DNA of 64,000 bases from Candidatus Hinthialibacter antarcticus (GTDB lineage Bacteria > Hinthialibacterota > Hinthialibacteria > Hinthialibacterales > Hinthialibacteraceae), in the NCBI GenBank assembly GCA_030765645.1, contig JAVCCE010000059.1:121127-185126 (forward strand), given 5' to 3'. The translations under genes and the position numbers were made by a program. The notes below the pieces were generated by a model that was given only the letters and a program-made list of their open reading frames with translations, did no database searches and was not told the origin of the DNA. Positions 18,002 through 27,072 of the stretch are shown piece after piece; position 1 is the stretch's first letter, and every line of letters starts with the position of its first letter.

Positions 18002-18559
18002 ATGAAGAACAAGGGATTTACATTAATTGAGTTGTTGATTGTCGTCGCCATCATCGGAATCCTCGCCGCCATTGCCGTACCGAACTTTATTCTGGCGCAA
18101 ACCAAAGCGAAGGTCGCCCGCGTTGAGAGCGATTTAAAAGCGCTGTCGACAGCGATGGAAATGTATCGGCTCGACCATAATGATTATCCTGACTCAGCCA
18201 CGGCGAAGACGATGCAATCCATGACGCGCTTGGAAGAACTCGTCGAACCGGTGTCTTATATTGCCGCGATTCCGATTGATCCATTTAACAAATACGGCAT
18301 CCCCAACCATTTGTCGGCGCGTGAATACATCTATCACAACGATACCGCCAGCGGTTGGCCGATTGGTAATTTTCTCTTATTGCGCGACCATCATTTTGGC
18401 GTCGGACGGAAACAACCCAATTGGATCATCATCAGTCACGGACCTGACAAAGAGACGCAAGATTTTGATATCGGCGGGAGCATCCCCTGGGGCGCCATCG
18501 CGTATGAACCATCAAACGGCGTGGTGAGCCGGGGCGACGTGTTCCGCTTTGGGCCATAA
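18002..18559 (+). CDS. Type II/IV pseudopilin-like protein 1
   Basis: The protein starts with a class III signal, MKNKG|FTLIELLIVVAIIG, with Gly at -1 and Glu at +5 for the prepilin peptidase. A hydrophobic helix and a coiled stretch (KVARVESDLKALSTAMEMY) follow. The C-terminal half ends in SNGVVSRGDVFRFGP, a form common in pseudopilin families of planctomycete-like genomes. ATG 18002 is chosen because the signal begins there and AGGGA precedes it; the frame is open further upstream. A near-identical N-terminus occurs in the second pseudopilin at 27073. Confidence 0.88.
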   Translation: MKNKGFTLIELLIVVAIIGILAAIAVPNFILAQTKAKVARVESDLKALSTAMEMYRLDHNDYPDSATAKTMQSMTRLEELVEPVSYIAAIPIDPFNKYGIPNHLSAREYIYHNDTASGWPIGNFLLLRDHHFGVGRKQPNWIIISHGPDKETQDFDIGGSIPWGAIAYEPSNGVVSRGDVFRFGP

Positions 18560-18582
18560 GGCGTAATTTCATTGCCATAAAA

Positions 18583-18610
18583 AAACGCTCCATGAATTTG
18601 TGGGGCGTTT
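18583..18610 (+). terminator. Weak hairpin after pseudopilin 1
   Basis: A 9-bp stem (AAACGCTCC/GGGGCGTTT, one G-U pair) lies 24 bases after the pseudopilin stop. It has only a three-T tail, so termination is tentative. Confidence 0.45.
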
Positions 18611-18631
18611 GTAGAAACTGAGGAAAAAGAA

Positions 18632-18662
18632 AAAGGCAGGATGCATAGCGCATCCTGCCTTT
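18632..18662. terminator. Bidirectional rho-independent terminator
   Basis: A perfect 13-bp stem (AAAGGCAGGATGC and its complement) with a 5-base loop lies between two convergent genes. It is followed by AATTTTT on the plus strand and by T-rich sequence on the minus strand, so it can serve both the pseudopilin and the oxidoreductase gene. Confidence 0.85.
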
Positions 18663-18706
18663 AATTTTTATTGATAGCGGTTGAACTCAGTCGCCTGAGC
18701 GGTGCT

Positions 18707-20182
18707 TCAACTCAGGTCTGGAACGGCATACCCCGCGCGATATTGGCGCTTGAGGTGTGGATTGGCGAGTTCCGCATTGGCGCCGACGAATTGTTCCTTT
18801 TTGGGGTCGTGCGTCAAAATGGGGCTCATCCGCATGGTGTCGCTGTCGGCTTTGACGCCAAATTTCGCCAGCGATTCTTCCATGTTTTCAAGCAATGCGC
18901 TCCAGGCTTCAAGGTTCGGCATGATTGATTCCGCCTTGGCGCGTGAATAGTCGCCGCCGGTTTGGAACGCGACGTTGGCCAGGTTGCACCAGCCGGTCGA
19001 ATCGTGACCGGTTTCAATTTCCGCATTAAGAACGCTCTTGTCTTGCGCACGGACGGCGTCGAGGAAATTGCGCGTGTGCAACTTCATGCGGTCGCCGCCT
19101 TTGAACGAGCGGATTTCTTTTCCGTTGAGATCAATCGCCTTGCCCGAACCGCGCTGGCCTAAGTAATAGCCGCCTTCACATGCAACGACGTATCCGCTGC
19201 CGGGGCCGGAGAACGAACGGTTGGCGGGCATCTTCCAACTGCCTTTTTTATCGGGAGCCTGATTCAGGTTTGACAGCGCAATCATGGTTGGATACAAGCC
19301 GGTGTCGAAACAGACGAAATGTACGTTGGGGGTATCGCCAGCGTCGTTCCACGCCGCGCGCCCGCCGACACTCAGGATGCGCTTTGGAGTGATGACGGCG
19401 TCTTGATAGGCGACGTTGCGTACGTCATCAAGGACGTGAACGCCCCAGTTGCCCATTTCACCGTTGCCGGTGTTGAAGTCCCAATGCCAGTCGTAGTGTA
19501 AAGCGTTGCGGTACAGTTTTTCATCCTGAGCAGGCCCAAGCCAGAGGTCGTAGTTCACTTCTTCTGGAATGACCAGAGGCGCGTTGCGTATTCCGATGCT
19601 TTCGCGGACGCCGAGGCGGTTCGCCTGGACGTAGAGAATTTTGCCGAGGGCTTTGTCATCATGTAAGAATTTTTTGGCTTCTGTTTGTAAAGGATCAGAG
19701 CGCTGCTGGGTTCCGAGTTGGACGATTTTTTTGTATTTGCGCGCTGCGTTTACCACTTGGCGGCCTTCCCATTGGGTGTGAGAAAGCGGTTTTTCGACGT
19801 ACACGTCTTTGCCTGCTTGCATCGCCATGATGGCGGCGAGGCAGTGCCAGTGGTTGCAGGTCGAAACGGTAACGGCGTCGACGTTGGGGTCTTCTAACAA
19901 TTTGCGCAAGTCTTTGTAATCTTTGCATCCGGCGTTGTCGGCGGCGTCTTCGACGCGGGAAGCGTCGGGGTCGGCCATCGCGACGATTTGGACGTCTTTG
20001 TGCGGCTTAAAACTGCGGTACAGTTCGCCCCCGCGACCGCCCATACCAATCTGACCGATGCCGATGCGGTCGTTGGCGTCTGCGCTGTTGGCGTCTTTGA
20101 TATAGAAAGCAGTTGGAAGCGTAAATGCGGCGGTCGCCGCCACGCTTTGTTTGATAAATTTACGGCGTTTGATGGAACTCAT
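18707..20182 (-). CDS. Tat-exported Gfo/Idh/MocA family oxidoreductase
   Basis: The protein starts MSSIKRRKFIKQSVAATAAF, a twin-arginine signal, then enters a Rossmann fold at IGIGQIGMGGRGGEL. The family motif YVEKPLSHTQWEG (Glu-Lys-Pro) is present, followed by AARKYKKIVQLGTQQRS. The C-terminal domain includes YDLWLGPA and HYDWHWDFNTGNGEMGNWG, typical of the periplasmic planctomycete-type subgroup. These proteins oxidise or epimerise sugars with tightly bound NAD(P). ATG 20182 is chosen because the Tat signal begins there and AAAGGA precedes it. Confidence 0.88.
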   Translation of the reverse strand: MSSIKRRKFIKQSVAATAAFTLPTAFYIKDANSADANDRIGIGQIGMGGRGGELYRSFKPHKDVQIVAMADPDASRVEDAADNAGCKDYKDLRKLLEDPNVDAVTVSTCNHWHCLAAIMAMQAGKDVYVEKPLSHTQWEGRQVVNAARKYKKIVQLGTQQRSDPLQTEAKKFLHDDKALGKILYVQANRLGVRESIGIRNAPLVIPEEVNYDLWLGPAQDEKLYRNALHYDWHWDFNTGNGEMGNWGVHVLDDVRNVAYQDAVITPKRILSVGGRAAWNDAGDTPNVHFVCFDTGLYPTMIALSNLNQAPDKKGSWKMPANRSFSGPGSGYVVACEGGYYLGQRGSGKAIDLNGKEIRSFKGGDRMKLHTRNFLDAVRAQDKSVLNAEIETGHDSTGWCNLANVAFQTGGDYSRAKAESIMPNLEAWSALLENMEESLAKFGVKADSDTMRMSPILTHDPKKEQFVGANAELANPHLKRQYRAGYAVPDLS

Positions 20183-20354
20183 GCTTTCGTGTCCTTTCAA
20201 AAGAGAATCAGAGTTCTTCCCCAAATGTGTATACAAATAAGTTTACCAGTTCTGAATGACGATGTTTAGTCGGATCAATTCCGCTCAAAGTTCATTGCCG
20301 GGAGTGTGGGTCGCAATATATATGGAGATCAGGATCAGGCGCCCATGCCTGAAT

Positions 20355-20577
20355 CAATGTCATTGACTTAAGACTCGGAGCCCAGGGTTTTCGCCCCTCT
20401 TTTTAAGGGGGGTGGCGCTGAAAGCGCCGGGGGGATCTCAAAACAGCACAAACAAAGCGATACATTCAAGCAATATCTCAAGGGCTGCCGTCGCTTCGCA
20501 ACGCCTTGCCCTTGCCACCCCCATTTGGGTTTTTCCATTAATTGGATGAACCCAAAAAGTGTGTCCATTTGGTTTGT
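20355..20577. repeat. Dispersed repeat cluster (right copy) in a 449-base gene-free gap
   Basis: Bases 20355-20372 are CAATGTCATTGACTTAAG, identical to the terminal repeat of the element at 54217-54401. Bases 20393-20437 are the inverted counterpart of 16396-16444. Bases 20524-20556 form a hairpin with arms TTTGGGTT/AACCCAAA. The gap from 20183 to 20631 holds no gene that I can support; the antisense frames across it are not protein-like. Confidence 0.65.
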
Positions 20578-20631
20578 CGTTGAGCGCCGTCTCAGGTATT
20601 CTTGCTTAAACGAAACCGAGATTGGTTCTCT

Positions 20632-22695
20632 ATGATGGCTATTATCAGTCGAAGCATTTTGTGTTTGTGTATCGCCATGCTGGTTCCTAACGTAGGTTAT
20701 TGCGATGATGACGCCTACTGGAGATATTGGACTGTCACTGACGGATTGGCTTCTTCGAGATGCAAAACGATCACGATAAACGATAACCAATCTGTTTGGA
20801 TTGGGAATGGTCTCCATCATTACATGAGCGGATATGATGGATTTAACATTGATCGGTTTATCAACCCCATGATTAGCACAATCCCCATCGCAGCGGGTGT
20901 TCAAGACGATTTATGGATGAAGTCGTTTGACGGCCTAAAACATTATGAAAATGGATCCTGGGAAGACCATTCGATTCATCAATTTAGCCAGGCCATCGAC
21001 TTTGCGCCGTATGATGATATGAAATTGTTGATTCTAACAGAAAATCAACTCTGGGATTACGACGTTGTAAATAGCCAGCGAACTTTTTTATTAGAAGTCG
21101 AAAACACTCAAATGGGGCGATTCTTAGAACTGAGCAAACGAATTCAAGATACGATCTGGATTGGTTGTGAAGCAGGCTTGATACGGGTAGACCTGTCAAA
21201 TGGACCTCAGCAATTACAGATTTCCTACAACGAATTTAAATCAAATCTCTCCGAACTCTTGAATTATCACTCCCTAAATATAACACAAAGCGATGACGTT
21301 ATAGCCGTTGCAAATACAATCCTACCTAATTTCAAAACGATCATTCGTTTTTCTCAAAAGAAGTTTGAATCAATTTATGAGTTTGATGACAATATCTATG
21401 AAGCATGGCAGGACGAAAAACAGCGTATCTGGTTTTATAACGGCTTTAACCTCTATCGAATCGAAAACAATCAGTTACATGAAATTGAAAAAAAAGGCCC
21501 CTTAGTTGGTGAACTGTATGATATGGAAGTTGAGTTAGACAGTTCGTTTTGGATTGCATCGTCTGAAGGCCTTGTCAGATACAGCCCGCCGCTCTGGGAA
21601 ACTCCCGACGAAATATCACATATCAATAACTGGGTACATGCGATACGGGAGGACCGAAAACAGCGCGTTTGGTTTTTAAGTAATAAAGACTTGATGTGTA
21701 TTGATGAAGGTAAATGGAAAATATTCCCGCTGCCAGACGGCTACACCTCTCACCGTTATGAAACCGAAGACCTCTGTCTCTTCCCGGATGGACGATTGGT
21801 GATGAATACCAATAACTTTTCTGAATTTTTGGTGTTCGATCCACAGTCAGAATCGTTTGAGTTTATTCATCATCCAGAAAACATTGGGATTCGAATCATG
21901 TCGCCGAGTAAAGATGGAAGAATCTGGGTGAGAATGGAAACCCCGGGCGAGCCGCACTTTTGGTTATCGTTGTATGATGGCGTTGAATTTACGCCATACA
22001 CGCTCGCAAGCGGCGAGCCATTACAATTAGACCGAGTGCGTTGTGTAAATGAGACTTCATCGGGAGATATCTGGATCGGATGTTTGACCAGCGTTGGAGT
22101 GATTCAAAATGGTGAGTATAGAGAATGGGCGAACGAAATTGAGTTTCCCGGCGTCTCGGCGCTTTATATCAATGAGATACCGAACGGTGAGGTCTGGGTT
22201 GGAGACAGAAACAATATTTTCTCCTATTCAAATGGAGTCTGGTCAACCGTTGCGGCTGATATAGACGCCGTACGTTCAATTTTGGTTGACGATGATAGTG
22301 TATGGATCGCAAGCACAAGCGGTATTTACCGATATTTTGAAAATGCTCTGGTTCAACATGATCAAAATGACGGACTGGTGTCAACTATCACATATAAAGT
22401 CTACAAAGATTCTCAAAGCCGATTATGGGCCGGCACTGCTTTAGGAGTTTCACAATATTTTGCTGCACATGACCCGGATTCGCCAATCACAATTGTTAAT
22501 GAAGATTCAAATCCATCACAATTCTCTCATACCGGTGAAGCAAGAATTTTATTTAGCGGAATTGATAAGTGGAAGTATACCGATCATTCAAGATTATTGT
22601 TTTCCTATAGATTAAACGGCGGCGCATGGACGCCCTACTCTCACAACACGGTGGCTTCGTTCCATTCAACTTGTTCCAGATCAATACACGTTTGA
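20632..22695 (+). CDS. Sensor kinase N-terminal part: periplasmic beta-propeller (frameshifted gene)
   Basis: The product has a signal or anchor segment (ISRSILCLCIAMLVPNVGYC) and many reg_prop/two-component propeller repeats of the type DDSVWIASTSGIYRY and SRLWAGTALGVSQYF. It then enters a Y_Y_Y-type domain (LLFSYRLNGGAWTPYSH). The frame ends at a stop just where the Y_Y_Y domain should continue. The continuation, VPDQYTFEVRAMD, is found one base out of frame and runs directly into the kinase frame at 22697. Removing one C from TTCCATT near 22660 would join the two parts. The start may instead be TTG 20602 (AGG upstream). Confidence 0.8.
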   Translation: MMAIISRSILCLCIAMLVPNVGYCDDDAYWRYWTVTDGLASSRCKTITINDNQSVWIGNGLHHYMSGYDGFNIDRFINPMISTIPIAAGVQDDLWMKSFDGLKHYENGSWEDHSIHQFSQAIDFAPYDDMKLLILTENQLWDYDVVNSQRTFLLEVENTQMGRFLELSKRIQDTIWIGCEAGLIRVDLSNGPQQLQISYNEFKSNLSELLNYHSLNITQSDDVIAVANTILPNFKTIIRFSQKKFESIYEFDDNIYEAWQDEKQRIWFYNGFNLYRIENNQLHEIEKKGPLVGELYDMEVELDSSFWIASSEGLVRYSPPLWETPDEISHINNWVHAIREDRKQRVWFLSNKDLMCIDEGKWKIFPLPDGYTSHRYETEDLCLFPDGRLVMNTNNFSEFLVFDPQSESFEFIHHPENIGIRIMSPSKDGRIWVRMETPGEPHFWLSLYDGVEFTPYTLASGEPLQLDRVRCVNETSSGDIWIGCLTSVGVIQNGEYREWANEIEFPGVSALYINEIPNGEVWVGDRNNIFSYSNGVWSTVAADIDAVRSILVDDDSVWIASTSGIYRYFENALVQHDQNDGLVSTITYKVYKDSQSRLWAGTALGVSQYFAAHDPDSPITIVNEDSNPSQFSHTGEARILFSGIDKWKYTDHSRLLFSYRLNGGAWTPYSHNTVASFHSTCSRSIHV

Positions 22696-22696
22696 A

Positions 22697-23611
22697 GTGC
22701 GGGCGATGGACCGTAATTTTAACTATGACCAAACGCCTGAGCAATTCATTTTCACGGTAAACTTACCTTGGTATAGAGAGCCAGCGTTTCTTGCTATGTC
22801 GTCAGTTGGCTTGATGACAACCCTGCTATTGCTGTTCTTGTTGGTTTTTCGCTATGTGAAACTCGAGCATCTTGTCAACTTAAGAACACAAAAATTAAAT
22901 CAAGCCAATCTACAATTGAGTCAAGATGCGGTTCAATTAAGAGAGGCCGAAATCAAACTGCGGGGGATGTCTTCAGAATTGACGATCGCGGAAGAGAGAG
23001 AGCGCCGGAAAATTGCAAGTTTTCTTCATGATACGATTGGGCACACGCTCGCGCTTTGCAAACTGAAAATAAGCCGCTTTAAAAAAAATTGCAGCGATGA
23101 CCAAGTGGACCAAATTGAAGAAATCAGCTCTTTCACTGAACAAAGCATTGAAGACATCCATTCCATCATATTTCAAATCAGTCCACCGGTTTTATATGAA
23201 CTGGGTTTTGACCGGGCAGTGAAATGGCTTGTCGATGAATATCAAGAACAATATCAGATTTCGATTCAGTATAATGCCAGTAATGTAATCGAGCCGGTCC
23301 CTGAAGACCGGAAAATTTTATTGTTTCAAATCATTCGAGAATTATTGGTCAATATCGTTAAACACGCCCAGGCTAGTGAAGTGCATTTACAGGTTGAACG
23401 AAAAAATGGAAGCGTTCATATTAAAGTTCAAGATAATGGAAAAGGGTTTCGCGTCGAGCAAATTGAAGAAGAGTTTAAAGGATATGGACTCTTCAGTATT
23501 CGGCAGCGCCTACAATATATAGAGGGCAGTCTTGAAATTCACTCTCAAATAAACTTGGGTTCGACAATATCAGTCGTCGCACCAATCGAATCGGGTATCT
23601 CTAACGAATGA
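22697..23611 (+). CDS. Sensor kinase C-terminal part: HisKA_3 histidine kinase
   Basis: This frame holds the end of the Y_Y_Y domain, one membrane span (about residues 33-53), a short coiled coil, a HisKA_3 dimerisation domain with the phospho-acceptor His in RRKIASFLHDTIGH (about His111), and a HATPase_c domain (ELLVNIVKHAQ N-box, DNGKGF G-box, GYGLFSIRQRL). It is a NarX/DegS-type kinase. There is no ribosome site at 22697, so it was probably one protein with the preceding frame. The stop overlaps the response regulator start (ATGA), so the two-component pair is translationally coupled. Confidence 0.85.
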   Translation: MRAMDRNFNYDQTPEQFIFTVNLPWYREPAFLAMSSVGLMTTLLLLFLLVFRYVKLEHLVNLRTQKLNQANLQLSQDAVQLREAEIKLRGMSSELTIAEERERRKIASFLHDTIGHTLALCKLKISRFKKNCSDDQVDQIEEISSFTEQSIEDIHSIIFQISPPVLYELGFDRAVKWLVDEYQEQYQISIQYNASNVIEPVPEDRKILLFQIIRELLVNIVKHAQASEVHLQVERKNGSVHIKVQDNGKGFRVEQIEEEFKGYGLFSIRQRLQYIEGSLEIHSQINLGSTISVVAPIESGISNE

Positions 23612-24261
23612 AAACAAAAATCATATTGGTTGATGACCACCCAATCTTTCGGCAAGGGCTTCAAGTATTGATTGAAGAACATGAAAACTATGAAGTGATT
23701 GCCGTCGCTGGGGATGGGAGGACGACTCTACAATTGGCGCGCGATCTTTCGCCTGATGTCATTGTCATGGATATTACATTACCCGAACTCAATGGAATTG
23801 AGGCGACAAGAGCAATCTTGAAAGAATTGGGCAATATCAAAATTGTCGCATTATCTATCCATAACAGCCGCATTTTTATTGATGAAATGTTAAGCGCAGG
23901 GGCAATGGGCTATGTCTTGAAATCTTGTGCGTTTGAAGAATTGGTCATTGCCATAGAGACAGTTTTGAACGGAGAGCAATATCTGAGTAAAAAAATAAAA
24001 TGTTTTAGTCAACCTACAAGTTTGAGTCAAAATAGCGAAAAAACTTCAGGCGATATCCGGTCGCTCACTCCAAGAGAAAAAGAAGTCCTTCAACTCATTG
24101 CTGAGGGGAAAAGTTCAAAAGAAATATCACACATTTTGCATATTACGCTAAAGACTGTTGAAAAACACCGTCACGGAATAAAAGAAAAATTAGATATTTA
24201 CAGCACGGCCCAATTAACCAAATTTGCGATCCAGTCCTCGTTGACCAACCTGGATATCTAG
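23608..24261 (+). CDS. NarL/LuxR-family response regulator
   Basis: The 217-residue regulator has a receiver domain with Asp9/Asp10, the phospho-acceptor Asp55 in VIVMDITLPELNG and Lys in GYVLKS. A LuxR-type HTH follows (LTPREKEVLQLIAEG, then SKEISHILHITLKTVEKHR). It is coupled to the HisKA_3 kinase by a 4-base overlap. The HTH subgroup is the one to which NreC and NarL belong, and a palindrome of NreC type lies 48 bases after the stop, ahead of the next gene. Confidence 0.92.
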   Translation: MKTKIILVDDHPIFRQGLQVLIEEHENYEVIAVAGDGRTTLQLARDLSPDVIVMDITLPELNGIEATRAILKELGNIKIVALSIHNSRIFIDEMLSAGAMGYVLKSCAFEELVIAIETVLNGEQYLSKKIKCFSQPTSLSQNSEKTSGDIRSLTPREKEVLQLIAEGKSSKEISHILHITLKTVEKHRHGIKEKLDIYSTAQLTKFAIQSSLTNLDI

Positions 24262-24308
24262 CCGTAAATTTAATCGTTTCCTTTCTGCTTATGTGTGAAC
24301 ATACTCAT

Positions 24309-24330
24309 ATAGTAGGGAAATCCCTACTAT
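24309..24330. promoter_or_regulatory. Perfect palindrome, candidate operator for the adjacent response regulator
   Basis: The site is ATAGTAGGG-AAAT-CCCTACTAT, a perfect 9-bp inverted repeat with a 4-base spacer. It contains GTAGGG-N4-CCCTAC, the consensus I recall for the staphylococcal LuxR-type regulator NreC. It lies about 110 bases upstream of the ATG at 24442. No T-run follows, so a terminator is unlikely. Confidence 0.6.
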
Positions 24331-24441
24331 ACAACTGGTTCTATTAACCTGGATAATCAAACTTTGAATCACGGAATTAATGATTCATTTAATTATCACA
24401 TTTGTTTTAGTTACCAACATATCATAGGGAGAAAAGCTACG

Positions 24442-26979
24442 ATGAAGACTTTGAAGATGAATTGGGTCATGGTTGTTTTGGGGCTGGCAGTCTTGTTTGC
24501 TGGCGGAGTTCAGGCGCAAGTGCCGATTGTCTTTCAAGATGGGCTAGGCGGTTATGATGGAACCCATGACACCTTCTTTATGACAGGCGATCCGGTCGCG
24601 ATCAACTTTGAACTCGAAGAATGGGAGTGGGACGGTTCTGATGCTGGCGGTTTCAACTTTGGCTTCTTACGGTTTGACGACATTGTTGGTACGAACCCCG
24701 GCCAGGTTCCCCCTGACAGCACCATTATTGAGGCGTTTATTACCCTTAATGTTACAAATGAAGGCGACGCAACGCAGATCGCTACCATGCATGATCTGAT
24801 AATTCCCTTCAACGAAGAAAGCGACCTGATCGACTTTGGCGATGGGTTTGAGCCTCGCTCTGGAATTGATTATACCGAAACGCCATTACATGACATTCCA
24901 GGCCCATCCGCTGGGGTTGTGTTAGAGTTAGACGTAACCGAAACAATCAAAAAAGTTCAAACTGGTTCCGATAACCTTGGTTGGATTTTTATTCCAGGCG
25001 GTAGCAATGGCGTTGGCATCACTGCCAGCGAAGCCGCAGCCAACCGACCCAAACTAACAGTTGTGATTGAGGGCGGCGCTCCACCTGACGCGACGCGTAC
25101 AATCGCCAACACGATCTATGTAGCTGGCGGTTCGATTGCTATTGAAGTTGCTGTTGTGCTCGAATCAGGCACGCAGGATGTCGTGATCGTAGAGACGCTA
25201 CCATCTGGGTGGGCGGCGTCAGGCATTTCAAATGGCGGTTCATTTGCAGCAGGCGCAGTCACTTGGAACTTGAGCGGTTTTAGCGGCTCATCAACTCTTT
25301 CCTATACTGCCACCGCTCCAGCCTCGCCAGCCGCAGAGGCGTCATTCTCCGGCACGGTCAATGAATCCTTCTTTATCTTTGGCGACACGTCAGCGTTTTT
25401 GCTTACGCTGAACCCGCTTGGTGAATTTGAAGGCCACGCTGACATCGGCGAAAATGACGCCGCTGGCAGCGCGACGTTTACTGATGGCATCTATGAAGTC
25501 AAAGGAAGCGGCGCTGATATTTGGGGTTCGGGCGATGAATTTCATTTCGTTTACAAACGAATTGACGGCTCCTTCAAAATTTCAGCCAAAGTCGATGGCT
25601 TTAACGAGACCAGCACAAACGAATGGTCAAAAATTGGCCTCATGATTCGTGAAAACCTTGATGATGGCGCGAAAAACTATATGTCGTTAATTCGCGGAAG
25701 CGACTTACAGTTCCGTACTCAATGGCGTCCCGCTTCAGGCGCGTCTTCAGCTGGTGCAACGTTAGTGCCTGTTGATTTCCAAGATGGCCAGATGGAGATC
25801 ATACGCAATGGTGACACATTCCAATCCTTCTACCGGGATGTCAATACAGGTGAACTCGTCTTAGACAATACCCTCAATATTGATATGGCGAATGAAGTAT
25901 TAGTGGGGCTTGGCGTAACGTCACACGAAGATGGTACGCTTAGCGTGGGTACATTTGAAAACCTCGCCATCGAACTCTTCTCATTCGATGTGTCTCGGAA
26001 TATCCCTGCGGATACCTTTAGCTCAAGCCAGGCGCTTACTGGCGTCAAACTGACCGCTTCTGTTCGCGAGGGAGAGTCTCCCAATCTTTCAATTACTGAA
26101 ACCCCGCCTTCGGGCTGGATGCCTTCAAACGTACAAACGAGCGCAGGCAGTGCGACTGTGAACGGTGATGGAAGCATTACCTGGACAGTCAACAGCGCAG
26201 CAGGCTCGCCAACATTAACTTACGACGTGCAACCCGTCGCAGGCGACATTGTTGGTCAATGGGGCGGTAGCGCTACAGACGGTTCTGCTTCGCTTCCCGT
26301 TGTTGGTGAAACGGCTATCGACGCCATTCCACCACTGTTTGAAACCGGCAACGTCTTAGCGGTCGGCGCCTGGAATGACAGCAACACCAGCAGCGACATG
26401 GCGGTCACCGCCGAATTGGTCGACAGCAATGGCGTGATTTATGTTCAAGACTCCAGCGCAGACGGCGGTTGGCCCTCCGGGACGCAGTTCAACTGGAAAA
26501 CCGTTTTATTTGCTGATGGCTTTGGCGCAGAAGAGCCTGGCTGGCAGCTGCGTGGTTTTGACGACAGCGACTGGATCAAAGAAGACGGGCTTGGCTTTAC
26601 GGTTGGGCACGGCGGCAACGACGCCGAAAACGGTGAAATTCCATTGGATGCGTCAGAAGAAACCGTCTATACCCGCTCAATCTTTGATGCACAAGACTAT
26701 GACAACATTACCAGCATCACAATCAGAGTTGCTGGCGACGATGAGGCTGTTGTCTGGTTGAACGGCGTATTCATCGGCTTTACCGCTTCGGGCACGAGCG
26801 ACCGCGGCGAATCAGCGAGAGACTATGTATTTGACACAACCATCAGCGGCGGAAGCGGCGGGCTTGAGAACGGCTCGAACCCAACCGATTATATCGGCGG
26901 CGGAGCAGCCGAGTTTGTTATCAATGTTGATCTGGTCGATTCTGACAACGTGTCAGTGCCTGACTGGGCGTTGTATTAG
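24442..26979 (+). CDS. Large secreted multidomain beta protein (DNRLRE-like)
   Basis: After a signal peptide (cleaved near GGVQAQ) the 845-residue protein has a DNRLRE-like beta domain (about 30-215; FLRFDDIVG, LELDVTETIKK, ANRPKLTVVIEGG). Next comes a DUF11/Ig-like segment, a DUF1349/laminin-G-like segment (FKISAKVDGFNETS, WSKIGLMIRENL), a second Ig-like segment and a C-terminal galactose-binding-like segment (DDSDWIKEDGLGF, VVWLNGVFIG). The last segment resembles one in the CotH protein downstream. The role is probably at the cell surface or in the extracellular matrix. ATG 24442 follows AGGGAGA; an earlier ATG at 24364 lacks a ribosome site. A palindromic candidate operator lies upstream. 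Confidence 0.75.
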   Translation: MKTLKMNWVMVVLGLAVLFAGGVQAQVPIVFQDGLGGYDGTHDTFFMTGDPVAINFELEEWEWDGSDAGGFNFGFLRFDDIVGTNPGQVPPDSTIIEAFITLNVTNEGDATQIATMHDLIIPFNEESDLIDFGDGFEPRSGIDYTETPLHDIPGPSAGVVLELDVTETIKKVQTGSDNLGWIFIPGGSNGVGITASEAAANRPKLTVVIEGGAPPDATRTIANTIYVAGGSIAIEVAVVLESGTQDVVIVETLPSGWAASGISNGGSFAAGAVTWNLSGFSGSSTLSYTATAPASPAAEASFSGTVNESFFIFGDTSAFLLTLNPLGEFEGHADIGENDAAGSATFTDGIYEVKGSGADIWGSGDEFHFVYKRIDGSFKISAKVDGFNETSTNEWSKIGLMIRENLDDGAKNYMSLIRGSDLQFRTQWRPASGASSAGATLVPVDFQDGQMEIIRNGDTFQSFYRDVNTGELVLDNTLNIDMANEVLVGLGVTSHEDGTLSVGTFENLAIELFSFDVSRNIPADTFSSSQALTGVKLTASVREGESPNLSITETPPSGWMPSNVQTSAGSATVNGDGSITWTVNSAAGSPTLTYDVQPVAGDIVGQWGGSATDGSASLPVVGETAIDAIPPLFETGNVLAVGAWNDSNTSSDMAVTAELVDSNGVIYVQDSSADGGWPSGTQFNWKTVLFADGFGAEEPGWQLRGFDDSDWIKEDGLGFTVGHGGNDAENGEIPLDASEETVYTRSIFDAQDYDNITSITIRVAGDDEAVVWLNGVFIGFTASGTSDRGESARDYVFDTTISGGSGGLENGSNPTDYIGGGAAEFVINVDLVDSDNVSVPDWALY

Positions 26980-27002
26980 TTGATCGTTACCTAAACACTG
27001 TT

Positions 27003-27040
27003 GAGGGAGAGCGCCAATTTTGCGTGCGCTCTCCCTCTTT
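27003..27040 (+). terminator. Rho-independent terminator
   Basis: A perfect 12-bp stem (GAGGGAGAGCGC and its complement) with an 11-base loop is followed by TTT. It lies 24 bases after the stop of the preceding secreted-protein gene and before the second pseudopilin gene. Confidence 0.8.
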
Positions 27041-27072
27041 GGTCTACATGCAGATATAAGGGGTGTTTTTTT

